Shown piece by piece: positions 1-7,558 of a DNA stretch of 64,000 bases. Numbering within the stretch: the first letter of the stretch is position 1; each line of letters starts with the position of its first letter. The notes beneath the pieces are model-generated. The model was not told the DNA's origin and did not search any database. It saw nothing but the letters and a program-made list of their open reading frames with translations. The DNA is taken from positions 21,011 through 85,010 of the forward strand of contig JABAQQ010000022.1 in assembly GCA_019187225.1 (NCBI GenBank). Reading direction: 5' to 3'. This stretch comes from Saprospiraceae bacterium (GTDB lineage Bacteria; Bacteroidota; Bacteroidia; Chitinophagales; Saprospiraceae). A program made the translations under genes and the position numbers.

Positions 1-568
1 CGGAATGCCGGCCGTCGGTGATCGCCTGAGCGATGGCATTGACGTCGAAACTACCGGAGGCGCCGTATACGAGCGCCATGCCGAACAGCAGTATCCCCGT
101 CGTGAAAGAACCCATCAGGAAATATTTGAGCGCGGCTTCGTTGCCCGACAGCTCATCGCGGCGGCTGCCTGCCAGCACATAGAGGGGGATCGAAAGTATC
201 TCGATGCCGAGGAAGAGCATGACCATGTTGGTAAAGGAGAACATGACCAGCGCCCCGCACACGCTGAACAGGATCAAACCGTAATTGTCGCCCAGTGTAT
301 CGTGCAGGCTCCTGAAGCCCCAGCCCGACAGACCGATGATAAGCGCCGTGGCCAGGATGGCCACGCCTGAAAACGCCAGCGCATAAGCATCGAAGTTGAA
401 CATGGCAGGGAACATGTCGTTCCAACCTGCCGGCGGGCCGGCTATCACGCCGCCCAGGGCCAGCAGGCTTCCGATCAGAGCGATGGCATGAACGGCTTTT
501 CGATTTCCCGTCAATCCGGTGAAAAGCGCAGCGATTGCGGTGGTAAAGAGTATGAGTAATGCTGTCAT
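1..568 (-). CDS. nuoN: NADH-quinone oxidoreductase subunit N (partial)
   Basis: This is one of the three antiporter-like, proton-pumping membrane subunits of complex I. The first 189 codons are visible, starting MTALLILFTTAIAALFTG at the ATG at 566-568, and the rest lies beyond position 1. The piece is almost entirely hydrophobic and contains the family stretch MLFLGIEILSIPLYVLAG, with the membrane glutamate found in NuoL, NuoM and NuoN, followed by ALKYFLMGSFTTGILLFG. It is the last gene of the nuo operon, and accessory genes separate it from nuoM. Identity is clear from these motifs and from its position after nuoL and nuoM. Confidence 0.95.
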   Translation of the reverse strand, partial: MTALLILFTTAIAALFTGLTGNRKAVHAIALIGSLLALGGVIAGPPAGWNDMFPAMFNFDAYALAFSGVAILATALIIGLSGWGFRSLHDTLGDNYGLILFSVCGALVMFSFTNMVMLFLGIEILSIPLYVLAGSRRDELSGNEAALKYFLMGSFTTGILLFGMALVYGASGSFDVNAIAQAITDGRHS

Positions 569-608
569 TTTTTATTGATGCGTTGATTTGGGGATTTGTT
601 TATTTGAA

Positions 609-824
609 CTACGCGATTATTCTGACAATGGTCTTATGGAATTCCACTTTGTCACCTGCTCTCAACTTTTTCCGTTTCTGCGTCTCTACCTCTCCATTCA
701 CCCGCACTTCGCCGTTGCTGATCCGGATATTCGCTTCGCCGCCGGTGCCGACTAAGTGCAACACTTTCAGGAGGTTGTTGAGGGTAATGTAGTCTTGGCT
801 CTTTATCTCAAATTCGGTTATCAT
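609..824 (-). CDS. Small S4-domain RNA-binding protein
   Basis: This 71-residue protein consists of essentially one S4 RNA-binding fold, like the YbcJ and ribosome-associated S4 families. The visible signature is LNNLLKVLHLVGTGGEANI, then ISNGEVRVNGEVETQKRKK, then LRAGDKVEF: helix, loop, and the glycine- and lysine-rich strand that contacts RNA. It probably binds rRNA or tRNA; the target cannot be read from the sequence. It lies between nuoN and two small membrane-protein genes, in the operon direction, and has no evident link to respiration. Confidence 0.8.
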   Translation of the reverse strand: MITEFEIKSQDYITLNNLLKVLHLVGTGGEANIRISNGEVRVNGEVETQKRKKLRAGDKVEFHKTIVRIIA

Positions 825-852
825 CTTTTTGTTTTATCTTTGGGTTATTCGC

Positions 853-1053
853 TCAGTTCTGGCTTTTTTTGTACAATTCATAATTTGCATATCCAACAGC
901 CATCCCGAAAATCAATCCTCCGACAAGCGTTTTAATCAGAAATTTCCCGATGTGAAATTCATCCGGAGAAATGATCCTGTCGAGCACAGAGACGATCAAA
1001 ATAAATGCGACAACCTGAATCAGGGTTCTGAGAAGCCAGTGTTGATTTTTCAT
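853..1053 (-). CDS. Small two-helix membrane protein, unknown
   Basis: This 66-residue protein has two predicted membrane segments, about residues 7-25 (LLRTLIQVVAFILIVSVL) and 37-55 (FLIKTLVGGLIFGMAVGY), joined by a short loop containing ISPDEFHIG. The tail is short and charged. I do not recognise a family. It is a passenger of the nuoM-nuoN interval, 14 bp from the next small membrane-protein gene upstream, and the two may form a pair. Function is unknown. Confidence 0.5.
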   Translation of the reverse strand: MKNQHWLLRTLIQVVAFILIVSVLDRIISPDEFHIGKFLIKTLVGGLIFGMAVGYANYELYKKSQN

Positions 1054-1067
1054 AGATCAGTTGTTTT

Positions 1068-1307
1068 TTATGTCTCGAGCTGCCGGGTTTTAACCGATTC
1101 GTCGGGCGATTTTTTCAAATCTCGTTTCCCTTTGGCGGCACGTTTTTCCTGAAAGTAAAAAAACGCCATTGCAACAATGAACACAAAAACTGCCGTGATT
1201 ATCTGAACGAGCCAGTTTATCCTGGTATAAAAGAAAAACCGGACGGAAGTGGCTATCAGCACAACCAGCGTAAATTTTAATGCTTTCAGAGTCGCAGATT
1301 TCCACAT
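1068..1307 (-). CDS. Small membrane protein with basic tail, unknown
   Basis: This 79-residue protein has two hydrophobic segments (about residues 8-26 and 31-52, the second reading WLVQIITAVFVFIVAMAFFY), followed by a strongly basic, charged tail (EKRAAKGKRDLKKSPDES). I do not recognise a family. It starts 11 bp downstream of the L,D-transpeptidase stop and ends 14 bp before another small membrane-protein gene, so the three are probably co-transcribed. A smaller overlapping frame in the same DNA was discarded because it lacks this membrane layout. Confidence 0.5.
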   Translation of the reverse strand: MWKSATLKALKFTLVVLIATSVRFFFYTRINWLVQIITAVFVFIVAMAFFYFQEKRAAKGKRDLKKSPDESVKTRQLET

Positions 1308-1318
1308 TTTCTGAAGTT

Positions 1319-2056
1319 TTAGTTTTTCACTTCATAATATCCCTCAACATTCACTTCCACTTTAGGCACGATCTTCTTTCGTTCAAAATACGCATAAACC
1401 GGCTGCAAATTTTCCCAAAACCGGCGATTCGCGGTATTAAAAAAATGCTCATCCGTCAAATCCTGCAATTTCATATCGTCCAGCCGGCAGGGAAAAATAT
1501 GCACCGGAATTTGTTCCTGTCCTCCCGTCGTCGCATCCAGAGCCAGCAGATACACCTCCTCGATGTTCGCGTTTTCAATCGGGATACAGCCGACCGAGAC
1601 GCACGCTCCGTGAATGTAAATCTCCCCGCCCGGTTTTTCCTTATCCGAAAAATAAAGGTCGGATTCGTTAGGATAATTCACCCGCATGGACAAGTGAAAA
1701 TTGCTTTTCGGATTAAAAGCATCAATAAAATAAACGCCCTCTGGCACTTGTGAATCTCCTTCCCGTCGTTTCGGCCCCAACTTGCCCGGCACGTAGCAAA
1801 TCGGATACGAACGGAACAGGAGAAAAACAGAGTCCTTTTTTATCCAGAGTTCCAGCCGTTTTTCCCGCTTGAATGCCCGCAGAAAAATCTCGCTGCCGGC
1901 TTTGGCGCCGAAATCGAGCACGGCTTTTTCCAACCTCGCGCCAATCGAATCCCGCGCCGCCGCCACTCTATCAGTGTCATTTTCAGTGGTTTGTCCGTCG
2001 GTTTTTGGGGTGCAACAGCAAAAAAGCAAGAGCACCGGGAGGAATCCTGTTCGCAT
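1319..2056 (-). CDS. L,D-transpeptidase family lipoprotein (YkuD domain)
   Basis: This is a probable peptidoglycan cross-linking or remodelling enzyme of the ErfK/YbiS/YkuD family, exported as a lipoprotein. The start at the ATG at 2056 gives a short signal peptide, MRTGFLPVLLLFC, with a lipobox cysteine. A TTG seven codons upstream is the alternative start. The catalytic block YIHGACVSVGCIPIENANI lies about two-thirds along, with the family His-Gly, Ser-x-Gly-Cys layout, and the second Cys is the nucleophile. Upstream in the chain, VPEGVYFID and FHLSMRVNYP fit murein L,D-transpeptidases of this type. It sits in the nuoM-nuoN interval with no link to complex I. Whether it cross-links peptidoglycan or attaches lipoproteins is not visible. 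Confidence 0.8.
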   Translation of the reverse strand: MRTGFLPVLLLFCCCTPKTDGQTTENDTDRVAAARDSIGARLEKAVLDFGAKAGSEIFLRAFKREKRLELWIKKDSVFLLFRSYPICYVPGKLGPKRREGDSQVPEGVYFIDAFNPKSNFHLSMRVNYPNESDLYFSDKEKPGGEIYIHGACVSVGCIPIENANIEEVYLLALDATTGGQEQIPVHIFPCRLDDMKLQDLTDEHFFNTANRRFWENLQPVYAYFERKKIVPKVEVNVEGYYEVKN

Positions 2057-2110
2057 GTTGAAAAGTTTTTCCTTCAAGATGCGGATGGGGTGGTTCTTGG
2101 CGGTTAGCGT

Positions 2111-2156
2111 TTAAAACCATACCACCCCAATCCTGGTCACATTCCCATCCGTCAGG
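2111..2156 (-). repeat. Decayed copy of the nuoM 3' end beside vapC
   Basis: Read on the minus strand, this stretch encodes LTDGNVTRIGVVWF and a stop. The true nuoM end at 2863-2911 encodes LTDGSVNKILGAVQF and a stop. By hand alignment about 34 of 46 positions match, ten of the twelve differences are transitions, and a gap of exactly one codon keeps the frame. The copy begins at the vapC stop codon. The VapBC cassette is therefore bracketed by two versions of the nuoM terminus. Confidence 0.75.
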
Positions 2157-2552
2157 CTTTTGTCCAATCCTCAATCTTTATCCCATTAATTCGACCCAAA
2201 TGCGCCACGTTGTTCGTTATCATTATAAGGTCATTGAAAACAGCAGTGCTTCCAATCAGTAGGTCGAAGTCGTCAATAATATTTCCCGCTTTCCGCAGCC
2301 GGGTTTTCTCTTCGGCATACAAGTCGAGCGTACTGTATATTGGTAGAACCTGTACTTTTTTAATGAATCCTTCGATAACAGGCTTGCTTTAGGCGGGTTA
2401 TTACTGCTTGCTGCACCAAATTTTAATTCAGCAACAGTGATTTCAGAGATAAAACAATTTTCCCATCCTGCCTTTTCTACTTTCGTTTCAAGGTCATACC
2501 TGCCTTTTAGGTAAAAAATGCAGATGTTCGTATCCAGCAAATAGCCGTTCAT
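2152..2552 (-). pseudogene. vapC-type PIN-domain toxin, frameshifted
   Basis: The first part reads MNGYLLDTNICIFYLKGRYD, with the PIN aspartate in LLDTN, and then ITVAELKFGA with its glutamate. Near position 2387 the frame breaks. One base over, the family's second half continues: VIEGFIKKVQVLPIYSTLDL, then AGNIIDDFDLLIGSTAV with the acidic pair, then GRINGIKIEDW and a stop at 2152-2154. Joined, this is a normal VapC of about 133 residues that would act as a VapB-inhibited ribonuclease. A single-base indel, either a real mutation or a sequencing error, inactivates it as assembled. The start overlaps the antitoxin stop by 4 bp. Confidence 0.85.
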
Positions 2553-2788
2553 AGCGATTCAATATTGCGGTTGAAAGTTCTTGCCGATCGAATCCGCTCT
2601 ATCCACGCCTCCGCCGATTCTTTATCGTCCAGCGCGCCGAAAAGTGAAGGGGGAGGAGCTGTCGACTTTTTTCGCTTGGCTTTCAACATTTTAGACAAAC
2701 GTATGATGATTTCCAATTGATCATCTTCCGGCAATTGGTTGATCAATCTGAGATAATTTTCAAGCAATAAAGCATCATTTTTCATCAT
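2549..2788 (-). CDS. Antitoxin partner of the VapC-like PIN gene
   Basis: This is a protein of about 79 residues immediately upstream of the PIN gene, with a 4-bp ATGA overlap typical of translationally coupled TA pairs. The start is taken at the double ATG at 2783-2788 (MMKNDALLLENYLRLINQLP); upstream codons add only an unlikely hydrophobic leader. The chain has an N-terminal helix-rich part (LPEDDQLEIIIRLSKML), a basic patch (KAKRKKS), and a C-terminal half (SLFGALDDKESAEAWIERI) that resembles antitoxin tails binding the PIN active site. The DNA-binding fold is not obvious. The toxin is frameshifted, so this may be an orphan antitoxin. Confidence 0.65.
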   Translation of the reverse strand: MMKNDALLLENYLRLINQLPEDDQLEIIIRLSKMLKAKRKKSTAPPPSLFGALDDKESAEAWIERIRSARTFNRNIESL

Positions 2789-2862
2789 CAAAAAAAATTT
2801 GAAAGTCAAAGATACGGCTGTCAAATCCCCAAATCAACAACTCAACTAATCCTCCTGTCCCC

Positions 2863-4314
2863 TCAAAACTGCACCGCTCCCAAGATCTTGTTCACGCTCC
2901 CGTCCGTCAGGTTCAGCACCAACTGCGGGAAAAATCCCAGCAGGACCACCAGCCCGGCAATCACCCCCAGTACAATCCATTCATTGGTATTGACGTCCTG
3001 AAACTGAGCCGTTTCGCGGTTTGCTTCGCCAAAAACGGCCACTCCGTAAGCCCGCAGCATATACACAGCGCCGAAAATGATCGTCAACCCCGCCACTGCC
3101 CCGAGCCATACATTGTAATTCCAGACGCCATTGAGCAGCAGGAATTCGCCGGGAAAACCGTTGGTCAGGGGCACGGCCACCGCGCCGAGCATCACGATCA
3201 TGAACAGGGCGGCGAACTTCGGCGCCGATTTGGCGATGCCGCCCATATCGGCCAGGGTGCGCGTGCCAATGCGCCGCTCAATGAGATCAACGATGAAAAA
3301 TAGGCCTACCACGTTGATGCCGTGATTGAGCATCTGGATCAGACTGCCCTGCAATCCCGCCTTGTTCCAGGCCAGCACCCCGGCGGCGATGAGGCCGACG
3401 TGCGCAATGGATGAATAAGCGATCAACCGCTTCAGATCGGATTGTTTCACCGCGATAATGCTCGCATAAACGATTCCCACAACAGCCAGCAGCATAAATA
3501 TGGGGGTCCAGGTATGCATCGCCTCCGGTGCGAGGGGCACCATCCAGCGAATGACGCCGTAAATGCCCATTTTCAGCATGATACCCGCCAGCAGCATAGT
3601 ACCGCCGGTGGGCGAAGTCACATAAGTATCAGGTTGCCAGGTGTGGAAAGGGAACACCGGCATTTTCACCGCGAAGGCGAGGAAAAAACCGAGCATAACC
3701 CAGTTGGCAGCGGCAGGAGACAGTTGCACATGAACGAGGTCAGACCAGGCGAAGGAATGTTGCCCTTCGACGTCGGTTTGCAGGTACACATATAACAGTG
3801 CCACCAGCATGAACAGTGACCCGATAAAAGTGTATATGAAAAACTTCAGCGTCACGCGGATGCGGTCTTGCCCACCCCAGATCGCGCAAATGAAATAGAT
3901 CGGGATGAGCGCCATCTCGTAAAAAATATAGAACAACAAGCCGTCCTGTGCGAGAAAAACACCGTTCAGAGCACCGAGCATCATCAACACAAGGCCGTAG
4001 TAGCGCGGCTCATTGTCGAAGGTACGGCTGAAACTGCTCAGCACGATCAGGGGAGCCAACAGGTTGGTCAGCAGCACCAGGAGCAGGCTCACGCCGTCCA
4101 TGCCGAGGCTGAAAGATATGCCGGCCTGCGGCAGCCAGGGCACGCTGAATGGGTGATTCACGGAGCCGTCGCCATTGAAACCTACACTGGCAAAAAGGCT
4201 GACGGCGAGATTCGCCAGCGCAGTCGCCAAAGCGAGGTTGCGCGCTCCGGCCGGACGCATTATCAGCAGGATAATGCTGACGGTCAAGGGTATTATGACA
4301 AGTAAAAGAGACAT
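2863..4314 (-). CDS. nuoM: NADH-quinone oxidoreductase subunit M
   Basis: This 483-residue proton-pumping antiporter-like subunit of complex I lies in the cytoplasmic membrane and is of normal family length. About 14 membrane helices are visible. Key blocks are LLFYIFYEMALIPIYFICAI, with the essential helix-5 glutamate; PVFPFHTWQPDTYVTSPTGG; and KRLIAYSSIAHVGLIAAGV, with the coupling lysine. It is separated from nuoL by four accessory genes and from nuoN by six. Its last 49 bases (2863-2911) have a decayed second copy at 2111-2156, on the far side of the VapBC cassette. Confidence 0.97.
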   Translation of the reverse strand: MSLLLVIIPLTVSIILLIMRPAGARNLALATALANLAVSLFASVGFNGDGSVNHPFSVPWLPQAGISFSLGMDGVSLLLVLLTNLLAPLIVLSSFSRTFDNEPRYYGLVLMMLGALNGVFLAQDGLLFYIFYEMALIPIYFICAIWGGQDRIRVTLKFFIYTFIGSLFMLVALLYVYLQTDVEGQHSFAWSDLVHVQLSPAAANWVMLGFFLAFAVKMPVFPFHTWQPDTYVTSPTGGTMLLAGIMLKMGIYGVIRWMVPLAPEAMHTWTPIFMLLAVVGIVYASIIAVKQSDLKRLIAYSSIAHVGLIAAGVLAWNKAGLQGSLIQMLNHGINVVGLFFIVDLIERRIGTRTLADMGGIAKSAPKFAALFMIVMLGAVAVPLTNGFPGEFLLLNGVWNYNVWLGAVAGLTIIFGAVYMLRAYGVAVFGEANRETAQFQDVNTNEWIVLGVIAGLVVLLGFFPQLVLNLTDGSVNKILGAVQF

Positions 4315-4318
4315 CGGA

Positions 4319-5740
4319 TCAGTCTTTCTTTATTTTGTAAATCTGGAATTCGTTGTCTTCATACAGTTTGGGGTAGGGGAGCGAATCGCGCCAGCGCGAG
4401 CGCTCGATGATGGCGTAATGCAGTCCAACCGTCGCTTCCCCGTTCAGCCAGACTGTATCCTTCATGCGGTCGGTCACCGTCCAGCCGCGCCGGTGCGCAA
4501 AGTACATCATCATGGGGTTGCCATCGAGGTTATTCACCAGGATACGGCTGTCTTTGGGCACATACGCATCCGTGATTTTTTCCAATTTCAAATATTTTTG
4601 GTCCTGCCAGGGAATAAAAAAGTCGGTTTTGTGGAAATAGATGGCCTCCGTCGCGATCGCCGTAATGACCAAAAACTGAACGACCCACGAGCGGATCGCC
4701 TGACTCAAACCGTATCCCGTCAGCAGGGCCATCATCGGCACATACGGGATCACGTAATAAACATGCCCCGCAAAAGATATCCCCGCTTTCAGCATGAAGA
4801 AAAACAACACCGCCGAATACACGCCGAAAGTGACCAAAACCGGACGGTTTTTCTTCCAGGCCGCCAGCGCAAGGCCGATCACACAAAAACCGAACGCGAT
4901 CTTACTCGTCAGCGCAATGGGGTAAAAACGCTCGATGGTGTGGTCTTTCATGTCCACCAATTGCTTCCAGCCTTCGGCAAAACTCTGGGGGTAAAACAAC
5001 GGAAAGCCGTATGTTTTTTCCGCCCACGGCACCCAGATAAAGTACCATGCCGCCATCAATGCCGTCGCCAGCGCTCCTGCTCCGATGATCCGCAACCGCG
5101 CTCTATTGTCGGTTTCCCTGTTCAGTACCGGCCATACGAACAAGGCCATCACGCAAGCCGCCGGCATCTTACATAGCAGGCCCAAAGCCGAAAAGACAAA
5201 GAATAAAGCCAGTTGCCATCGCTTTTTTTCCTCCAGATACTGCCAACCCCAATTGATGCCCATCAGCACGAGCGATACGGCAAATACGTCGGGCATCGCT
5301 TTTCGCCCGTAAGTGAAGGCGATGGAAACGCCGAACATCACCGTCGCGAACAAAGCCGCCCGCTCATCTGTCAGCCTGCGGACTATTTTTGAAAACGCGA
5401 ACAACCCGAAACTCGCCACCGTCAAACTCAACAGCCTGAAACACCAGTTGTGCACGCCGAACACCTTCCACATCAGGAACACTAAGTAGTTGTACAGCGG
5501 AAATTCCTGCGCCAAAATCCCGCCCCGGCTGTCGCAGATCACCGTGCGCGGGTGGAAAAAATTGGCGTCCACTTCCATATAGCTCCGCACCACCCCCAGC
5601 GTGATCGTCTGCCGCCATGCGTGTTCGTCCAGCGCCGGCAGGTCAATGTTCTCCAGCCGGATGAGGAACAGCACCAGTATCCAAAGGCGGACGTCGAAGA
5701 GAATGGTTTTTATTTTTTCGGTGTTCAAATTGGGCATCAT
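4319..5740 (-). CDS. Glycosyltransferase family 39-like membrane protein
   Basis: This membrane protein of about 473 residues resembles the dolichyl/undecaprenyl-phosphate sugar transferases of the PMT/ArnT group, which move a sugar from a lipid carrier to a protein or lipid at the outer face of the membrane. The first loop carries the typical acidic block LPALDEHAWRQTITLGVVRS, followed by LAQEFPLYNYLVFLMWKVFG. Around ten further hydrophobic helices follow, then a soluble tail. The ATG at 5738-5740 is preferred because it overlaps the stop of the preceding hepT (shared ATGA); a longer frame to 5809 runs into hepT. Donor and acceptor are unknown. It ends 4 bp before nuoM. Confidence 0.75.
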   Translation of the reverse strand: MMPNLNTEKIKTILFDVRLWILVLFLIRLENIDLPALDEHAWRQTITLGVVRSYMEVDANFFHPRTVICDSRGGILAQEFPLYNYLVFLMWKVFGVHNWCFRLLSLTVASFGLFAFSKIVRRLTDERAALFATVMFGVSIAFTYGRKAMPDVFAVSLVLMGINWGWQYLEEKKRWQLALFFVFSALGLLCKMPAACVMALFVWPVLNRETDNRARLRIIGAGALATALMAAWYFIWVPWAEKTYGFPLFYPQSFAEGWKQLVDMKDHTIERFYPIALTSKIAFGFCVIGLALAAWKKNRPVLVTFGVYSAVLFFFMLKAGISFAGHVYYVIPYVPMMALLTGYGLSQAIRSWVVQFLVITAIATEAIYFHKTDFFIPWQDQKYLKLEKITDAYVPKDSRILVNNLDGNPMMMYFAHRRGWTVTDRMKDTVWLNGEATVGLHYAIIERSRWRDSLPYPKLYEDNEFQIYKIKKD

Positions 5741-6084
5741 TTCAACTCTTTCAAAATAGCTTCTACTTGTTTTTCGAGGATTGGCAAATCTTGTTCGATC
5801 GTTTGCCAAAGGACTTTATCGCTTGTGCCAAAATATCTGTGAACCAAAATGTTGCGCATTCCGACTATCTGGCTCCACGTCACTTCGGGGTGATTTGCCC
5901 GAAGTTCGCTTGTCAAGTTTGTCGCCGCTTAGCCGATGATCGCGAGATGCCGGACACAGGCGGAATGCAGCATCTCGTTGTTGCTGAAATCCTCGAAAGT
6001 TTCACCTTCGACAAACTTTTTTATCACGCGAGCAGACTCCAAAATATGTTCAAGTCTCGCCTTATCTCCGAGTTTTCCTTTCAT
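5737..6084 (-). pseudogene. hepT: HEPN-domain toxin (HepT/DUF86) with in-frame stop
   Basis: This is the ribonuclease partner of the MNT gene just upstream. The frame reads MKGKLGDKARLEHILESAR, then VRHLAIIG, then a TAA stop at 5929-5931, then AATNLTSELRANHPEVTW and RNILVHRYFGTSD to a TGA at 5737-5739. The stop replaces the glutamate of the family's IIGEA motif, which one base change (GAA to TAA) explains. Everything else is intact, including the RX4HXY active site (RNILVHRY). The full frame is 116 codons, the normal length for the family. Its start overlaps the MNT gene by 23 bp. As assembled the toxin would stop at about residue 51. Confidence 0.85.
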
Positions 6085-6367
6085 AAATCAGTGTTTTATC
6101 TGCTTCGATGTAAGGTTTCACATAAGGCGAAAGCCCGTCGGACGTGAGTAAATCAACCTTCTTTCCGAGCAATTCTTCTAATTCCGGCTGCATCCCGAAA
6201 AACACCAGCCCGGTTTTCTGCGTGTAATCCAACTCTACCAAAATATCAACATCGCTTTTGCGATCAGCTTCGCCCCGTGCGTAAGAGCCGAACAGATAGG
6301 CCTTCAGAACGGGTTTGTCCTGAAAGTAGGCCGCGATGGCTTTGAGTTTTTGTTTGGACAATCGCAT
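6062..6367 (-). CDS. mntA: MNT-domain nucleotidyltransferase antitoxin (MntA-like)
   Basis: This is a 101-residue minimal nucleotidyltransferase. In the known HepT-MntA (type VII) systems this protein inactivates the HEPN ribonuclease by adding AMP to the tyrosine of its RX4HXY motif. The catalytic GSX10DXD motif is intact: AYLFGSYARGEADRKSDVDI. The ATG at 6365-6367 is chosen because longer frames run into the upstream cacagag repeat. The C-terminus (EADKTLIYERKTRR) is typical. The HEPN partner overlapping its 3' end carries a stop codon, so this antitoxin may now be an orphan. It lies in the nuoL-nuoM interval. Confidence 0.85.
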   Translation of the reverse strand: MRLSKQKLKAIAAYFQDKPVLKAYLFGSYARGEADRKSDVDILVELDYTQKTGLVFFGMQPELEELLGKKVDLLTSDGLSPYVKPYIEADKTLIYERKTRR

Positions 6368-6388
6368 GGCGAATTGTTTTTGATTTTT

Positions 6389-6500
6389 AACACAGGGTGC
6401 GCCGAGTTCGGCACAGAGGTTCACGGAGTTGATTATCAAAAATTTAGCCTTTGTGGCGCTCTGTATTTTTCCTCTTTTTCTCTGTGTTTGAATTTGGGTT
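6389..6500. repeat. Diverged copy of the cacagag inverted-word repeat
   Basis: This stretch contains the core AACACAGGGTGCGCCGAG, then CACAGAGGTTCACGGAG, then CTTTGTGGCGCTCTG and TTTCTCTGTGTTTGAA. Order and spacing match the repeat at 16008-16225 in the nuoF-nuoG interval. It lies just upstream of the MNT start and probably forms part of that gene's leader. The remaining spacer up to 6607 shows nothing else. Confidence 0.6.
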
Positions 6501-6607
6501 TGCTGGGGTTTCGTTTGGCCGCTGACTGAAGTTCGGCGGTTACAAGATGGTAGATGTTTTGGAGTAATAATCTAGTTGAGGCTTGAGGGTAGAAAAATTC
6601 GTAGTTA

Positions 6608-7540
6608 TTAACTCTTTAATTTTGAAATGAAAGGCGAAAGGGCTTTTTCAAGGCGGATCATGGCATCAATCAATTCATCAGCAACTTTTTCCCATGTATC
6701 ACCGTCTCGGTAGCCTCCATTTTCAAAATAGGCTGCAATTCTGCAAGCCCTTTTATTTTCAAGCAGTTCCCATGAAAGGGGACCTCCATAAATGTCTTCA
6801 ATCTTGTCCTTATTTTTAAGTAATTCTTCAAAAATCCTCTTGTTTAGGGCTTCGCTGTCTTTTCCTTTGTCAATATACAATTCTGCCCTTGTTTCATGTT
6901 CTCCTACAACATAATTGTATCCTAAACCTGAAATGCCAGCCCCTGTTCCTATCCAATTTGCTGTCCCCGGCGTTATCCCCGAATGAAGTTTAGTCTTAGT
7001 TTTCGCTTTCTCTAAAAGAAATGTCCAAAAGTCTTTCCTAAGGTGGTGGCGTTCAGCATATTCTTTTTTTGTTTTACCAGCCGCCTTGGCTTCCTCGCTC
7101 GGCCCTACGATTAGGGTAAGCAGTGGTGCAGGTTCAGAATTTCCAATCTTAATCCCTTCGATTTTCAGAAGATAAAAATCTGCTAATCGAGTTTCGTTCA
7201 ACCAAGCAATTGCTTTGATGTGCTCTTGGCGAGGTTCTGAAACAATCCAGATTGCTCGACTTGCGCCAACAGAAGCCAAATAAGTAATGACTTTTCCCAA
7301 GTGGTCATGGTTGCTTTTATCCAATTGATTTTCAATGACGACCAAGTTGCCATTTTCGTCTTCTGCAACCAAGTCAACATTGAAATTACCTGTACTTTGC
7401 TCTCTTTCTGGACTTGAAATCAAATTGAAATCAAGGACAGAATTCAGAACATCAATATTCTCTTGAAGCCACCTTGTGAATCCCGTTGCTTCGTGCTTCC
7501 AGATTGTTCGTAGCGGTACTTTTTCGATTTTTCCGATCAT
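6608..7540 (-). CDS. DUF4268-type PD-(D/E)XK nuclease-like protein
   Basis: This 310-residue protein has an N-terminal half that fits a PD-(D/E)XK nuclease fold. NVDLVAEDENGNLVVIENQL supplies the aspartate and a Glu-x-Gln in place of Glu-x-Lys. Before it comes the helical lead TRWLQENIDVLNSVLDFNL, and after it DHLGKVITYLASVGASRAIW. The C-terminal half (RKDFWTFLLEKAKTKTKLHS, later HETRAELYIDKGKDSEAL) matches DUF4268 proteins. These are usually found alone or near defence genes and their substrate is not known. Its start is 18 bp downstream of the nuoL stop, and it has no role in respiration that I can see. Confidence 0.7.
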   Translation of the reverse strand: MIGKIEKVPLRTIWKHEATGFTRWLQENIDVLNSVLDFNLISSPEREQSTGNFNVDLVAEDENGNLVVIENQLDKSNHDHLGKVITYLASVGASRAIWIVSEPRQEHIKAIAWLNETRLADFYLLKIEGIKIGNSEPAPLLTLIVGPSEEAKAAGKTKKEYAERHHLRKDFWTFLLEKAKTKTKLHSGITPGTANWIGTGAGISGLGYNYVVGEHETRAELYIDKGKDSEALNKRIFEELLKNKDKIEDIYGGPLSWELLENKRACRIAAYFENGGYRDGDTWEKVADELIDAMIRLEKALSPFISKLKS

Positions 7541-7558
7541 GGATTAGGATTTGAATTT

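Noticed and set aside
582-2838. GTTGATTTGGGGATTTG at 582-598 and its reverse complement at 2822-2838, bracketing the nuoM-nuoN inserts
   Set aside because: A 17-bp exact inverted match is suggestive of element ends, but the word is low in complexity, and similar words (for example at 34555-34580) occur elsewhere. No other end feature supports it.
4175-5176. 333-codon plus-strand frame opposite the GT39 gene
   Set aside because: It is an antisense shadow with no domain, and the minus-strand membrane protein accounts for the region.
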